A model generated the notes under the pieces. It made no database searches. It was not told where the DNA came from and saw nothing but the letters and a program-made list of their open reading frames with translations. Shown here one piece after another: positions 36,319 through 48,400 of a DNA stretch of 64,000 nt (its first letter is position 1; each line of letters starts with the position of its first letter). Origin of the DNA: Marisa cornuarietis (lineage: Eukaryota > Mollusca > Gastropoda > Architaenioglossa > Ampullariidae). The DNA lies in NCBI GenBank assembly GCA_004794655.1, contig SMMW01000522.1, positions 992,001 to 1,056,000 on the forward strand, read 5' to 3'. Made by a program: the position numbers and the translations under genes.

Positions 36319-36336
36319 GCACGCACGCACGCACGC
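36284..36336. repeat. (CA)n(CG)n(CACG)n compound microsatellite
   Basis: CA units, then about nine CG units, then GCAC units: a long alternating purine-pyrimidine run with unusually high CpG density. Confidence 0.9.
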
Positions 36337-36696
36337 CGTGTAGAATACTAAATATAAGGCTAAAGAAGAATACGAAATAAAGGAATAAATACGCTACAAC
36401 AAAAAAGACTACATGTGAGATTGAATTATGGTGGACGTGCGAATGGATGGATAAATAAACTAATCAATTGATGAATTAAGTGTAAGCATTCCTCTTACTA
36501 CAGTTTATTTCTTGTTACCGCTGTCATCTCGATCATCTACTTTCTCAGCGACCTGTCAATTACAGTAGACATCATGATGGTCTCTCCATCTGCTGCGATT
36601 AACGAGGATTCCCCAGGGATTTGCACAAACTGTCGGTTGGCGACAAGTATACGTAAATTATTCCACCTGAGAGAGGCTGTCTCCCTTCTCTTGATT

Positions 36697-36821
36697 CCCA
36701 CCCACCCACCCACCCACCCACTCACACATACACCCACTCACACACACACATAGTTACCTGATCACACACACACACACACACACACACCTCAGCATGCACG
36801 CACACACACACACACACACTT
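36697..36821. repeat. (CACC)n and interrupted (CA)n cluster
   Basis: About six CACC units followed by three CA blocks separated by short unique sequence. Confidence 0.9.
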
Positions 36822-37493
36822 TTTTTTATCTTTCAACAAAAGTGCACTGTGCAAATCTTATCAGTGACGAAGAGGAAAGGGATGTGACTGGTTCCCAGCG
36901 AGTCGTAGTTGGATCAAGAGACAGCAAGAAGCAGGTTCTCTGTCTTCCCAGAAATCGATCCGGCTGAGTTCGACATAAAGTTGACGAGAGTGTTGGCGAG
37001 GTCCAGGCAGGCCAAGGCTGAAGGCTGCAGAAAGCTGTAATGTGGCATCGATGTGGCGTTCAGACGGCGCGAGTAATGGAAAATTGAAGCGAAATGCGAC
37101 TGGCAGGAGCTGCAGACGGACTGGTGCTATACTTGCTGCAGCTGGTATTAATTACCCTTTTCTTGGACTTCCTCCAGCTTCTCGCGCCATTTCCATGACC
37201 GCTGGTTAGCCTCATTTTGAGGTCATGACCTTTCATCAGTCTCATTTCGAGAGCTGCATAAAAATTTCAACCTGGAACTGTCTGAAGTCCCACTCATCTT
37301 TGTCACATTGGGTCTGCTCGTGCATGCCTTCTTGTTCCTCGTTTCTGTGTCTATTATTTTCTTGTGAAAGGGTTCAGGGGGAGGTGTGTATGTCGCTTGA
37401 TGTTTGATGGCTTCTGGTTATTGGTTTGCCTTTGGCTTTTTTTGGTGTTGTTTTTTTTCCCCCCTTTTGGTTGTAAAGCTGTTTCTCTTCTCG

Positions 37494-37590
37494 TCTCTTT
37501 ATGGCTGAACAATATGGTGCAGTACTATATTACTACACTTCTCTGGTCTTTATGACCAAACAATATGGTGCAGTATATATTATCCCCCTT
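37494..37590 (+). repeat. 51-bp tandem duplication
   Basis: 'tctttatg', 'aacaatatggtgcagta' and 'tatatta' occur in the same order in two adjacent copies; 'aacaatatggtgcagta' is at 37508 and 37559. Confidence 0.8.
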
Positions 37591-39297
37591 TTTGTACATC
37601 AGGCAACCACTGTTTTTAATCGTATCATCTCCCCAGGCTGTCATAAAACAATAACGATTTTCCAGTCACTTTAAAGCGTTGCTAGAGAACAGAGTACTAA
37701 ACAACCTCAAAACAATCACACAAAACTATTCAGCCTCCCTCTTGTTGCTACACCGTCATTGTTGTTGTTGACAAGCCAGCATATTAACTGTATACACTGA
37801 AGCGAGTGAGTAGTAATTAAAATGCCTTGTAACAGCTGAACACAATTCGTCATAGCGTCTGTGACAATGGCGAGCATCTGTGACAGGGCGAGACTGTTTC
37901 TACACTGGTGAACTTGTGGACTCGAAGCCTGCACGTTCTGTTTTGGTTCTCCTCCTGTAAACAACAGCCCGCTAGGCCACAGCAGAGACCCTCTCTATCG
38001 TCTCTGACCACAGCTAATCACAGACGAGACACGAAAAGCGCAAGCAAGTCAACAAATGTTTACTGGAGGTCAGACCTGAAGCCATCACCCCTTGGCCCAA
38101 GGGTGGAGTACCCACGGGATCTCCTGCTGTCTCGCTCTTGTTTATTGTTTTGATTAGGGCGCACTGCACGAGAAGACGAGCGCCAAGTGCTGGCTGGCAA
38201 CTCGCAAATGATGCGGGTATTTGTTCTGGCCTCGCTGTGCTGAGAGCGCATGGATGAGGGCTGCAAGCGCGCTACCCGGGGAGGGATAATCGATGCGAGA
38301 TCGGTTAGAAATCGTGAATAGTGCTGGACGCTGGTCTCATGGTGTGAGCCCCGAGAGAAAGCGTCATTAGAAAACGCTGACACACACGTGCATGCACTTG
38401 TATGCACACTGCAAATTGTATGCATGCGCAGACTTTTTCAGTAAGACGATTAGCGGATGTATTCACGGGTGCATTTTCTGGATTGCTTTGGTACTTCATT
38501 ATATGCTTTCTTTCCTTTGTTGCTTTTTTTCTTTCTTCCTTCCTTTGTTTTTTTTTCTTGCTTGCTTTTCGTTCACAGAGAGAAAAACCTATACTTTTAA
38601 GGAGATGTGTAGGATATTTATCTACTGAAAGAGTCTGGGATAGGAATTTTATTAGCTACCTTTCAAGTTAAAATTGTGTTAGCGAATTTTTATAACACCC
38701 TTCCTAATGCTCTCGAGCTGACAGTATTTAGCCTCCTTCTAGCGCTGCTAGTGTTCCGTTTGCTCATTAAACTATCGTTTTCAGACTGTTTCTCATTATC
38801 TTTTTCCAGCACGAATGAAGAAGCGAACGCTTGTTAGAAGTTCTTTTTATTTGTTCTTTCTTTTTGTCTCTCAAACAATGTCGTCTTCAACACATCTTCG
38901 TCTCACTCAAACAGTCTTGCTGTTTACTGTCTTCAGTGTCCCTTCATCTGTCTTCCTCTCTAAGCTTTTTTGGGTTGTTTTTTTTTACTCCATACATGAC
39001 ACTGGCTTTACAGTGACAATATGCTTCCATATTATGCTCCTGTTTCCGGAACGACAGATGAAAGTAGCTTCGTTTCGTGTTTAACGTCCCGACCTGTTGT
39101 TGACATAATGACGGTTATGTCTGTCTTGCTGCCTGTTAGCGCTGTCTCTCTTTGTTCTGTCCTCTCAGCTCTTTGCTGTGCTGACTACCTACACCCTTCG
39201 TATATCTGGAATAACCTTTTGGTCAGTACCGAGTTAAGTCTCTCGTGTACAACTACTACAGCTGAAAGAAAAACGACAGAGAAGACTCTCAAGGGAC

Positions 39298-39354
39298 TCA
39301 CTCACTCACTCACTCACTCACTCACTCACTCACTCACTCACTCACTCACTCACT
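39298..39354. repeat. (ACTC)n tetranucleotide array
   Basis: About 14 perfect ACTC units. Confidence 0.95.
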
Positions 39355-40033
39355 GAGGGAGAGATTAGTCGCGAACTGACTGAAGCAGCGGGTCAATTAT
39401 TGATGACGCCAGCAGTTGATCAAATACCGGGCAGCTACTCTGGCAATCAGCACCACAGAACTCTCAATAATTAACGCCCCTGTCCCCTGCCCCGTCCCCC
39501 GGCAGCTGGCACCGAAGCAGAACCGATTCCACCAGACACGTAGCACTAAATGGCCATCGTGCAGCTTAGCCCTTCGGGCCTCTAACGGCTTCTGATCATC
39601 CCTGGGCCCTTACCTGCCACCATCGGGACCCGGGGTTTGGCAGATGGTTTTGCTATCGTCTGGTGGTTTTCACCGCTCACACTTGGCCTCAAGATACTTT
39701 AGTGGGCGGCCGTGACATCAGTGACATCAATCCTGTCGACACCATCAGTATTTCCCTCCTGGTGCTATGGTTGTTGACTCTGTCGCTACTACAGTTACTG
39801 ATACACCTGACTCTGCCAACTCTCGTCAACTCCTCCTGCTTCTGTAGCTTCTACTTTGGTAGTTAACTAGAGTCGAGTTACTTTTGTAGTTAGGGTAGAG
39901 GTCATTATTGTTACAGTGACATCAGCAATTACTACTGCTTAAAGTGCTTTAATATTCAATTTCAATGTAGTGGTTATTTTTAAATGTTATTAAGTTATAA
40001 TTTCTTTAGGGCGGACTTCTGCTGTGTACTCAA

Positions 40034-40098
40034 TTTTGATGTGGCATTTGCGGTAGCTTCAGAAGTATGATCACCACTGGTGACGAGTTTTTTGTTTG
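40034..40098 (+). repeat. 65-bp dispersed repeat, copy 1
   Basis: Begins 'ttttgatgtggcatttgcgg' and ends 'gacgagttttttgtttg'. It is identical by eye over 65 bp to 42423-42487 and followed by T-rich sequence in both places. Confidence 0.9.
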
Positions 40099-40284
40099 GT
40101 TTTTTTTTGGTCATTGTCGTCGTCGTTGTTGTTTTTAATGATTTCTATATTTACTTCTTGCAGCTAACTCTGCTGTATTTCATGTCAACAATAGATTAAC
40201 ATTAACCGTGATCGAGTCACTATTGCAACCAATGCTGCCTTCATGAACAGTGTTGTTTCGGGTATGCGTGAGCTTATGCTTCAA

Positions 40285-40331
<47 letters not shown>

Positions 40332-40333
40332 AA
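40285..40333. repeat. (GT)n(GA)n compound microsatellite
   Basis: About eight GT units followed by GA units and an A-rich run. Confidence 0.9.
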
Positions 40334-42002
40334 AAAAATGAACAGTCTTCCCACTCGCGCTTGTGTCGCTATGTCTTTCATCTCGTGGGAGGGGAGGGGA
40401 GTGACCACATTCTAGTCATTATTAAAGCGAGTCATGAGTCTCACAAATGCAAGACCATGTGTGTTCCTGACTTCACACCTTAATTACAACCATTTCGCGG
40501 GCCTTTTCTCTTAGTCTTTATTTGTCTTCTGTATCGATTTCTTCTTACGTTCTCTCTCATCCCCTCCACTGTTCCTTCGCCACCTTCCTCATTTGCTTCC
40601 CCGTCTCTCTGTGTCGATGGTCACATATACTCTATCACGTGACACCAAGCATGCACCAAGTGAGCAGCGCAGTAGGTGTCTGGCGTTACTTTTGTTACTT
40701 TTTGTTACTTTTTTCGTGCTGCCAGTGCTAACGAGAATCCAGTTGCTTCTGGCAAGTAATTTTTAGCCTGGTCTAACTCCGACTGGTCTTCAGCAATCGT
40801 GTCTCTCCCTCATGACCTTTACAACTTCAAAGCAAAACATCGGCCAAAGACTGTCGGGTTTGGGGTTTTATTTATTTTTGTTTTCTTTTCTTTCTCTCTC
40901 TCTCTTTCTGGTCAATGAAACCAGCTTTAGTTGTCCTTCACCCTGGAGATGTTACTATTTAAATCATCCAAGACTGCTCAGCTTTTCGGAAACCCGTGTA
41001 CTTTGGTCTGAGGATCAACTTCAGTCGAGTCTCTTTTTTTAAACTTTAAACTTCCTTTATAGGGAAGAATGCAGAGCAAGCTTCTAATTCTTAAACCTCT
41101 TCGGATGAAACGTGTTAGAAACATTTTAATTCATTTAGATGCGGTTCACTGGCATCTCAGCAGCATTTTATTTTCTCTTAGCTCGAAAAAGCTGTTTAGG
41201 AGGCGACGACGATTGTTATCAGAACCAGCTTCAAAGAAGAAATTGAATTGTTTTCAGACTATTTAGGAACAGTTTTTCCTCGCTTCGTGAAGGAACTACC
41301 TGGACGCTTCTTCATCTTTTATTTGCTAGGTAAAGGCCTAGGGTAGGTGAAAGCCAAACTGGGTTAGAAGGGGGGGGGGGAAATAAGGCAGCAGGTAAAT
41401 TGGAGGAAAATATTGGGCAGACCTATAGGTAAGAAAATCTTTTGAAGAAAACAGGATAAAACCCCAGAGAGACTGGGAGGTCCAGTTCCGCGTAGTAACA
41501 CACCAAAGCATTCTCCGGCATCACTTAAAAGGACCTAACAGAAATTCCGGCACGTGCATGCCTGCTTCGCTCAGCTGCTGCAGCTGTCGGATCAGCGTAC
41601 GGGCCTTTCAAGACGAAGATGCTGCTGCTTTCAAAGAGGAACCATGACTGAAAGCCTCCGAAGCAATTATCCCGCCTTTATTTTTTTTTTCATTGTTCGC
41701 TTTGCTTGAGTGTTGTCTGTTTACGAGACCTTGCAAGTTTGCCCTATTTTCATCTCTCGATTATTATTATTATTATTTTTTATCAGTGCAGCCCAGTGAT
41801 ACCCTGCTGCGGGATCGTCGCCATCTGGTCGTCTAATGTGTTTTGCTGTCATAACAGGTCGCTGAAAGCTTGTCTACTGCAACATGAGCATTAGACATCA
41901 CAGTGCGAGCTAAGCTCTGCCTCCGACAGTTTCTACTTGAGTTCATTAGTTTTTGCTCTTGCTGATGACAGCATGGGCTTTGATGTGGAAGAAGAAGATG
42001 AC

Positions 42003-42064
42003 GATGATGATGGTGGTGGTGGTGGTAGTGGTGGTGGTGGTGGTGATAGCGGTGGTGGTGGTTT
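42003..42064. repeat. (GAT)n(GGT)n array
   Basis: Short GATGAT start, then GGT triplets with AGT, GAT and AGC interruptions. Confidence 0.9.
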
Positions 42065-42422
42065 AGGTCGTGGTATAGATGATGGCGCTAATAGCTCCTG
42101 TGCGGCATCTTGAAAATCAATTAAGAAGGAGGACGTAAAGTAGCTTTAATCATGGAAAGGTCCGGAGATTCTGGAAATCTATTTAGTTCTGAAACTGCGC
42201 TAAATCGATAGCAGTTGCCCAAAGGCAGCCACCTCGTCGATCTGAACGAAGTGTGTGTAGCACAGATAATCATGCGTGTAGCTGCGTGCAACATTGCTTT
42301 CTTCCTTAGACTATAACCCCAGTCAAACCTGAAAAAAAGTTCACGATTCCTGGCAAGATAACTGAGCATTATAGTGAAGATTTTTTTTTTTTTTTTTGTG
42401 GTGGTGGTGGTAGTGGTGGTGG

Positions 42423-42487
42423 TTTTGATGTGGCATTTGCGGTAGCTTCAGAAGTATGATCACCACTGGTGACGAGTTTTTTGTTTG
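42423..42487 (+). repeat. 65-bp dispersed repeat, copy 2
   Basis: Same sequence and orientation as 40034-40098. Here it directly follows a T-run and a GGT-rich tract (42375-42422). Confidence 0.9.
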
Positions 42488-44229
42488 TTTTTTTTTGTTT
42501 GCCAGCATACCCCTGGCACGAGTTTGTGACGAACTGCATGCTGTGTTTTTCTTGTGTTTTTAAAGAAAAGGATTAATCAAAGTTCTAATTACTGGCAATT
42601 AACGCAGCGCTTCGAACATGTGGTGATGGGGCGTCGCTCACAAGGCAAACCTCCTTTAGTGACTTTTAAAAACAGAAAGTTTTGCGCTCCGATTTTGGGA
42701 TTTAATACATTACGATGAATTAAACCAGCTTATTGTATAATGAGCTCAGGTTGGCCTTCAAACACCAAAATTGTCCATTGTGTGTTATGCGCATTGGGCA
42801 ATAAGCGTATACACCCAATTTCGGTGTTCACTGCATTTTCAAAAGTATCAAAAACAGTTTAAGTTGAAAGAAAATCTGTGCATCTACGTTTACCGCTTGA
42901 TCGGCTGTAGCGCACGTGTAAAGAAACATATATAAGGCTAGCTGGATCATGCGACCTGAGTCTGTCAACAGTTCACTATTGTTTTGTGTAGCTGGCGGTG
43001 TGTGCGTGATTTCACCGAGACGCAGGTAGAGGGGTCGGAGTAAATATCGTGCTTAGTGTCGCTAAATCTGAACAGTACCGTTCACGCTCACCTGAGCTGG
43101 AAAAATAATCGGCATCAGGAAGAAGTTGTTTTTCAATAGCAGGGACTGACGCCTGCCGAGTAAACAATCGAGTTGCCTCCACGTGCTCTTCCAGTCTTGG
43201 AGGAGAGGAGGAAAAAGCTGCTGACTGGTTGGTTTATTTGGTGGGAAAGTGCCTCCGCCTGGAGGTGGTCACGCGCTATGAGTGGAAGGGATGCAGGGTG
43301 AGGAAGGAGCATATCAAAACATCGGAAGTTGTTATGACGCTCATGGTGGTGGGGCAAATCGATTCCCGGCCGGCACCACAGTCCATGTCTGCGTGGAGCT
43401 TCCCCGACGTCCTCCTACGTTTTGGGTTATCATGTAGAAATTCGGTGATTTTATTTGTGACCGGAAAATATAACGTAAAAGTTAGCCAACTGAAAACTGG
43501 TTTCGCTGAACTGGTTAAAAGTCTCGGGTTTCCAAAAACCTATCGATGATGTTAAATGAGGAACTGCTGTACCCATGGAAACCCCTGACAACAGCCCTGT
43601 AAACAGGTCTCACATCCAATCAGAGGCGCGTGTGTCCCAAGTCAAGATTCGAACTCGTTACCCTACGAACCTTACTGCAGTGGTAAAAAGTGAGTGTTTT
43701 ATAGCTCACTGTTATGAGCTGCTGGGAAGACAATTAGTCCTGATAAGGCGACTGGACTAAGCGAGACACAAACATCACGAGAGGGTTTTTATTCTCCCAG
43801 GTACCCCAAGCCCTATTTTTTTGCCAGGATTAGGCTGACGTAAAGGAAAGAAAATCTCTTGTCTTCGAAACACAAACACACGGGGGCTGAGTCTTTCCCG
43901 AGCTTGTACAAGGCATCTCACCGGAGCGCATGGCACACAACTCTTTATTAGACATGACAATCTGTCTCTGCGCCAGACACTTACTATCATAATTATGGCG
44001 GATTGTCATAAAAAGTGTTATGACATTGCTGGGGGATGGTTATCGCAAACAGCGGTGTTTTATTAAACGGAAAGCAAGTTGTTATGAGCCTGTGGGGGAC
44101 CTGGTAGCCCGGCATTCTCTCCTAACAGACAGAAATGATTGCAAAGCAATAACAGCAGAACACTCATTCGGGGACCGACACAATGTCTGCTTCTTATCTC
44201 GGACGTCATGGTTTGCTCTGCATGTTTTC

Positions 44230-44425
44230 CCCATCCATAGGAGGAGGATTGGTGTTTTACGCTGAGCCACCAACTATGGTTATGTCACGGCAAGGCAGCC
44301 AGCCCTGTAAACAGATGAAACATGCAGAGAAAGAACAGCTGAACCCAGGACAGGTAACCTTCACTGTATTGGTGACAGGCCTTACCGTTGTGCCATCGGA
44401 CCGCCCGTTTCCCGTCCATGGAAAT
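44230..44425 (+). mobile_element. SINE-like dispersed repeat
   Basis: Contains 'ggtgttttacgctgagccac', 'tcacggcaaggcag', 'ctgtaaacagatg' and 'catgcagagaaagaacagc' in order. The same blocks occur in the same order, inverted, at about 50350-50570. Two related copies 6 kb apart show a dispersed repeat family. A non-coding SINE is likely, but head and tail are not defined. Part of the 43.58-43.63 kb region ('ccctgtaaacagg') may be another fragment. Confidence 0.6.
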
Positions 44426-45309
44426 CACCCTTTACTAATAGTTAACAGTTGTTTATTTCAATCTCCTTCTATTAGTTTAAAGTTACTTTGTAATAAACTC
44501 CCCAAGGGTCTTTCACATACGGGAGAAAAAATGTAAAATCTACATTAACTAGAACAAGCAATAAAACCTCCAGGAGTTTTGAGAAAGAGTGATATTTGTA
44601 AAGAAATATATATATATATATATACCCCCAGCCAACATGCGCACACACATTCACAGTCGCACAAATTTAGATGGAATTTCAAATCTACAGTAAACAGAAT
44701 AAAAAGCGTTTAACTCTTGCACTCCAAGGGAAGCTACTGACATTTAAACAAAAGTCATGGCAGTAGATTTTGCTTCCCAGGAATAAGGTGCCTCTAGGAA
44801 GGCTGTGTAATAGAATACTGAAAGGATTAAAGTTTATTAGAAACAGGAAGATGGAGAAACAATTGTTGAAAGAAAAACTGCACCTGCAGTCGTCAACACA
44901 CTGAAAATAGTAAAAATCTAATATTTAATAGTCTGAATGCTAAAGCTAGTCACTTAACACTACTCTACCAGTCACTTTACAAAATACTGCTAATGTGTCA
45001 TTGTTAAACATAATATGGGAAAAACATATTTGATTACACTCTTCATTGTGACATGGACAAAAATTAGCAGTATCAGATATCTTGTTTTTGCTACACTAAA
45101 TAAAGCAGTTTCCTTTGCCTTTCACAAGATTCTGGTAACAACAATGAAGAAAATCATTAAATGCAACGCAGGAAACAAACCCGAAGCCTTTAAATTAACA
45201 CATCTAGGCGCTATCTACACGCAGGACCGAGAAATACTCAGCCAAGCTGGTACAAGCACCTTCAACAACTACACACACACAAAAAACCGAAAGAAAAGTA
45301 ACATTAATG

Positions 45310-45315
45310 TTTATT
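45310..45315 (-). promoter_or_regulatory. Candidate poly(A) signal of MRPL15
   Basis: AATAAA on the minus strand, 138 bp after the MRPL15 stop codon and the nearest canonical hexamer downstream of it. The cleavage site itself is not identified. Confidence 0.5.
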
Positions 45316-45452
45316 GATTCTCAAGGCAAGTTATTATCTGCTACATATGATTAATAAATTCACACAAAAGCAACTTATCACAGTTTTACTGCAATAAATG
45401 TTTTCTAACTTTATCCTGTACGTGATTCTCAGTTTAGGATGCAAATTACATT

Positions 45453-48400
45453 TCAAGCAGAGCTGTACAATGACAACAGCTCAGGAGATTTGGGCTTCAG
45501 AATAGTACGGTCCTTCAGATTTACAACCCAACCTGGCTGAAGTCCATAAAAAAGTTGCCCAGGATCTTTACGCATGCGCAGCATAGACCCTAGTGGATCC
45601 ACTGAAAGGTCTGGAAGTGTGTATCCATACTTTTGTGCTAGTTTCCATCTCGCAGACTCAATATCCTTTGGGTCAGCAAGGTAACCACGGTTTTCTGCAC
45701 TGCTGTAAAACTCAATGGCATCATGAGGAGGAAGTTTGCACAGTGGTATAGGAGCACCAGTCTTGAAGAACCGCTCAGGATTTGCAACTGCACGCATGCT
45801 GATGATGTCAAAGAAGCGACAGGTGATTGTCCCCCCATTGCGTTCCACAGCTGCAATGACAAGTTCTGATGCCCACTGCACTTCTAGGTGAACCTTGGCA
45901 GCAAACAAATCTGCACCCTGAATGACAACAAACACTTTTAAAATGTTTTACCATTAAAGATGCAAATTTTGTGATCAAGGTGATCATGAAATTACAGGAC
46001 TATTACTGTGCATAAATTACAAGAGGACTATTACAGTGTATATTACTCAAGTCATACTTGTAAAAAATAAATTGTAGGTAAGATTCTCTCGCTGCCTCTC
46101 TTCTTTCTTTCTTTGTATGCTGTGTGGGTTTAAACATTAGAAATACTTTAAACTCCCAGTCAAAGACTACACAGAAAAGTATCAATGCATATGGGAGATG
46201 TTTTTGACTATATGGGATGTTGATATACTTGTTACATTTTTAAGGCATGCATGGTTTCTTACACTCCATGTGCTGTAACTGGTATAATGTTTTTGAATTA
46301 GGTAGCAGCAGTCAAAATTTTATTTCCTGTATATCTTTTTGAAATTTGTGTTTGAGCATATTTGAGGGCTTCAAAAACAGAGTAATACACTATAACATAT
46401 CCAAAATGATAAAATCTACAGACAGTAGCAAATACTCTGTACTCCATTTTTTCCAGGTGTACTAGTGTCCAAATATTTTCTATCTGTAGCCCCAAAGTTT
46501 GTGTTAGGCAGAAAACCATGGAATTAACATATCATTATTAGAAACGCTTGCATCTTTTAAACTACAACAGATACAGTTACAAAATTCTGCAGGATTGTTC
46601 AGGGATATGTAAACTATTTGTAGGTTGTCAATCTATCACAAAACATTTACTCAAAATTTACAGGAAGTCGAAATAGATAAAAATGAAATTCAAAACAATG
46701 TCCATGCATGTATTCACTAATGTACTCAATGCCATGTCCAGGTATGAATTCTAAATCCCATTATTGAATACATAAGAAGTTAGAATTATATTTATATAGC
46801 TATAAAAAATTTTAGTTCACATAATTTTTAAAAGCAGTGTACAAGTCTTTTAAGTTTAAAGTAGGCCCTTCAACCAAAAACTGATCATGTGTGTGAAATC
46901 ATTAACTCAAAACAAATAATAATAGGCTTATTTAGGAAACCGGTCGATTCGACTAGGGTCAGTTCGACTAAGTCGTTTCATCTAACGGTCGGTGTTTTTT
47001 TACTGTTCCCACGTGTGCGCGTCAATTTTTTTAACTTAGGGATGGTTGGGCGTTTGAGTGTTTGTTGAGTCTGTGTGGTTGAGAGCGTGCATGCGAGAGT
47101 GAAACATGTGGACCCTGATTGCTTAACGTGACAATTAGCACTATTTACATGATACATTTAAATCGTTTATTAACATTCAAATCACTTCATTTTTTTTTTC
47201 CATTTCATGTGTCCTATAGATGACTCGACCGTTAGACGAAATGGCTTAGCCGAACTGACCTTAGTCGAACTGACCCTAGTCGAAACAACTGGGAACCGCT
47301 TATTTATCAGTTTTACAGATCGTGTAAGAACAGCCAAATTTCTGGACTGTAGTAGATTAAAAACATAAAAACCTCTACACTCCACATAAAAGCACATCAC
47401 CCTTGGAATAATGCACACCGTACAATGAAGCCTACAGCAGGTGAGGCGTTTAAAAATCACTTTTGGTTTGACTAGAAGTAAATATATTCATTAAATAATG
47501 AATGGCTTTAACACAAATGTGTCAAACCTTTTGCATACATGTTACATAAATCTTCTTCTATCATCGTTTGTGACTACCAGGTCATCATATTAGCTACAAA
47601 AAAATAGCAAAGCTTTCGTCTGCGAGTGTCTAAGGTAGTTGTTTGTTTTTGTCTTCAGCACACTGAAAAAGACCCCAAAATTCAAAATATGACAGTAGAA
47701 AGTCCGATTTTGAATTCCACGTAATTTTCTCACAACGAACAGTGTATCAAAAAGCAGTTTGAAAACACCATAGTTTGGGAGTTTTTGTGCGTTTCCATGT
47801 CTGCCACTAGGAGACTGCCACTACCTATTTGTATGCTGTCTGTATTTATTTCATGTCTGTTTTGGCACTGTAAAGAACTACAAGCAAATCTAATACAATT
47901 GAGCTATTTAAATGTATTGTAGTATTATCATTATTAAAACATTAGCACTACTTTCTTCCAATAAAATGACTGATGAAATAGTTTATTCTTCTTTTTTTTT
48001 TAAATAACATGCATGCATGTAGACAAGAATGTGTTTATGTGCTTTCTTTAAGACATGCCAAAAAGACTCCTCACCTCATCTGTCAGGTTAACTCCAAAAT
48101 GACGTTTATCCACTTCAAGCCTGTACAAACCTGTGTTACACAGCTGTGTCAGATCTATGGGTTGACTTACATCTACACGACCAAGGTCAATCATACGCTG
48201 CAGCTGTAGAAGTGACAAGGGTGGGTACTGTCGTCGCAAGCTTGAGAAAAAAAAAAAAAAAAGAAAAAGTCAAGACACTTATTAAATCAATCAGGAGATA
48301 GACAACTATATCTTCCTGCAGCAAAGAAACTCTTTTAGACTGACCGAAAAGAAAATAAATATTGTCTCATGTATGTCTCTTTAACAATTCTTTAACTAAA

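Larger units (their letters stand above)
34936..45305. other. No supported gene; microsatellites and dispersed repeats
   Basis: No exon is recognised in this 10 kb. It has CA/GC tracts (36.29-36.82 kb), a 51-bp tandem duplication (37.5 kb), pyrimidine-rich DNA (38.4-39.0 kb), an ACTC tetranucleotide array (39.3 kb), a 65-bp identical repeat pair (40.03 and 42.42 kb), a GGT array (42.0 kb) and SINE-like segments around 43.3-44.4 kb. Part of 39.06-39.12 kb ('cgtgtttaacgtcccgacct') also looks repeat-derived. Confidence 0.5.
45918..48074 (-). other. MRPL15 intron 3 (2157 bp)
   Basis: Donor GAG|GTGAGG at the 48075 side, acceptor cattcag|GGT at the 45917 side, phase 0. Apart from a 363-bp TIR element the intron is AT-rich with nothing recognisable. 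Confidence 0.85.

Noticed and set aside
39480..39720. GC-rich stretch with a strong minus-strand donor-like CAG|GTAAGG near 39610.
   Set aside because: No open frame with recognisable protein sequence precedes it; probably chance.
43600..43700. 'gattcgaactcgtt' taken as the B box of a tRNA gene on the minus strand.
   Set aside because: No cloverleaf can be drawn with proper acceptor and anticodon arms; more likely a SINE fragment.
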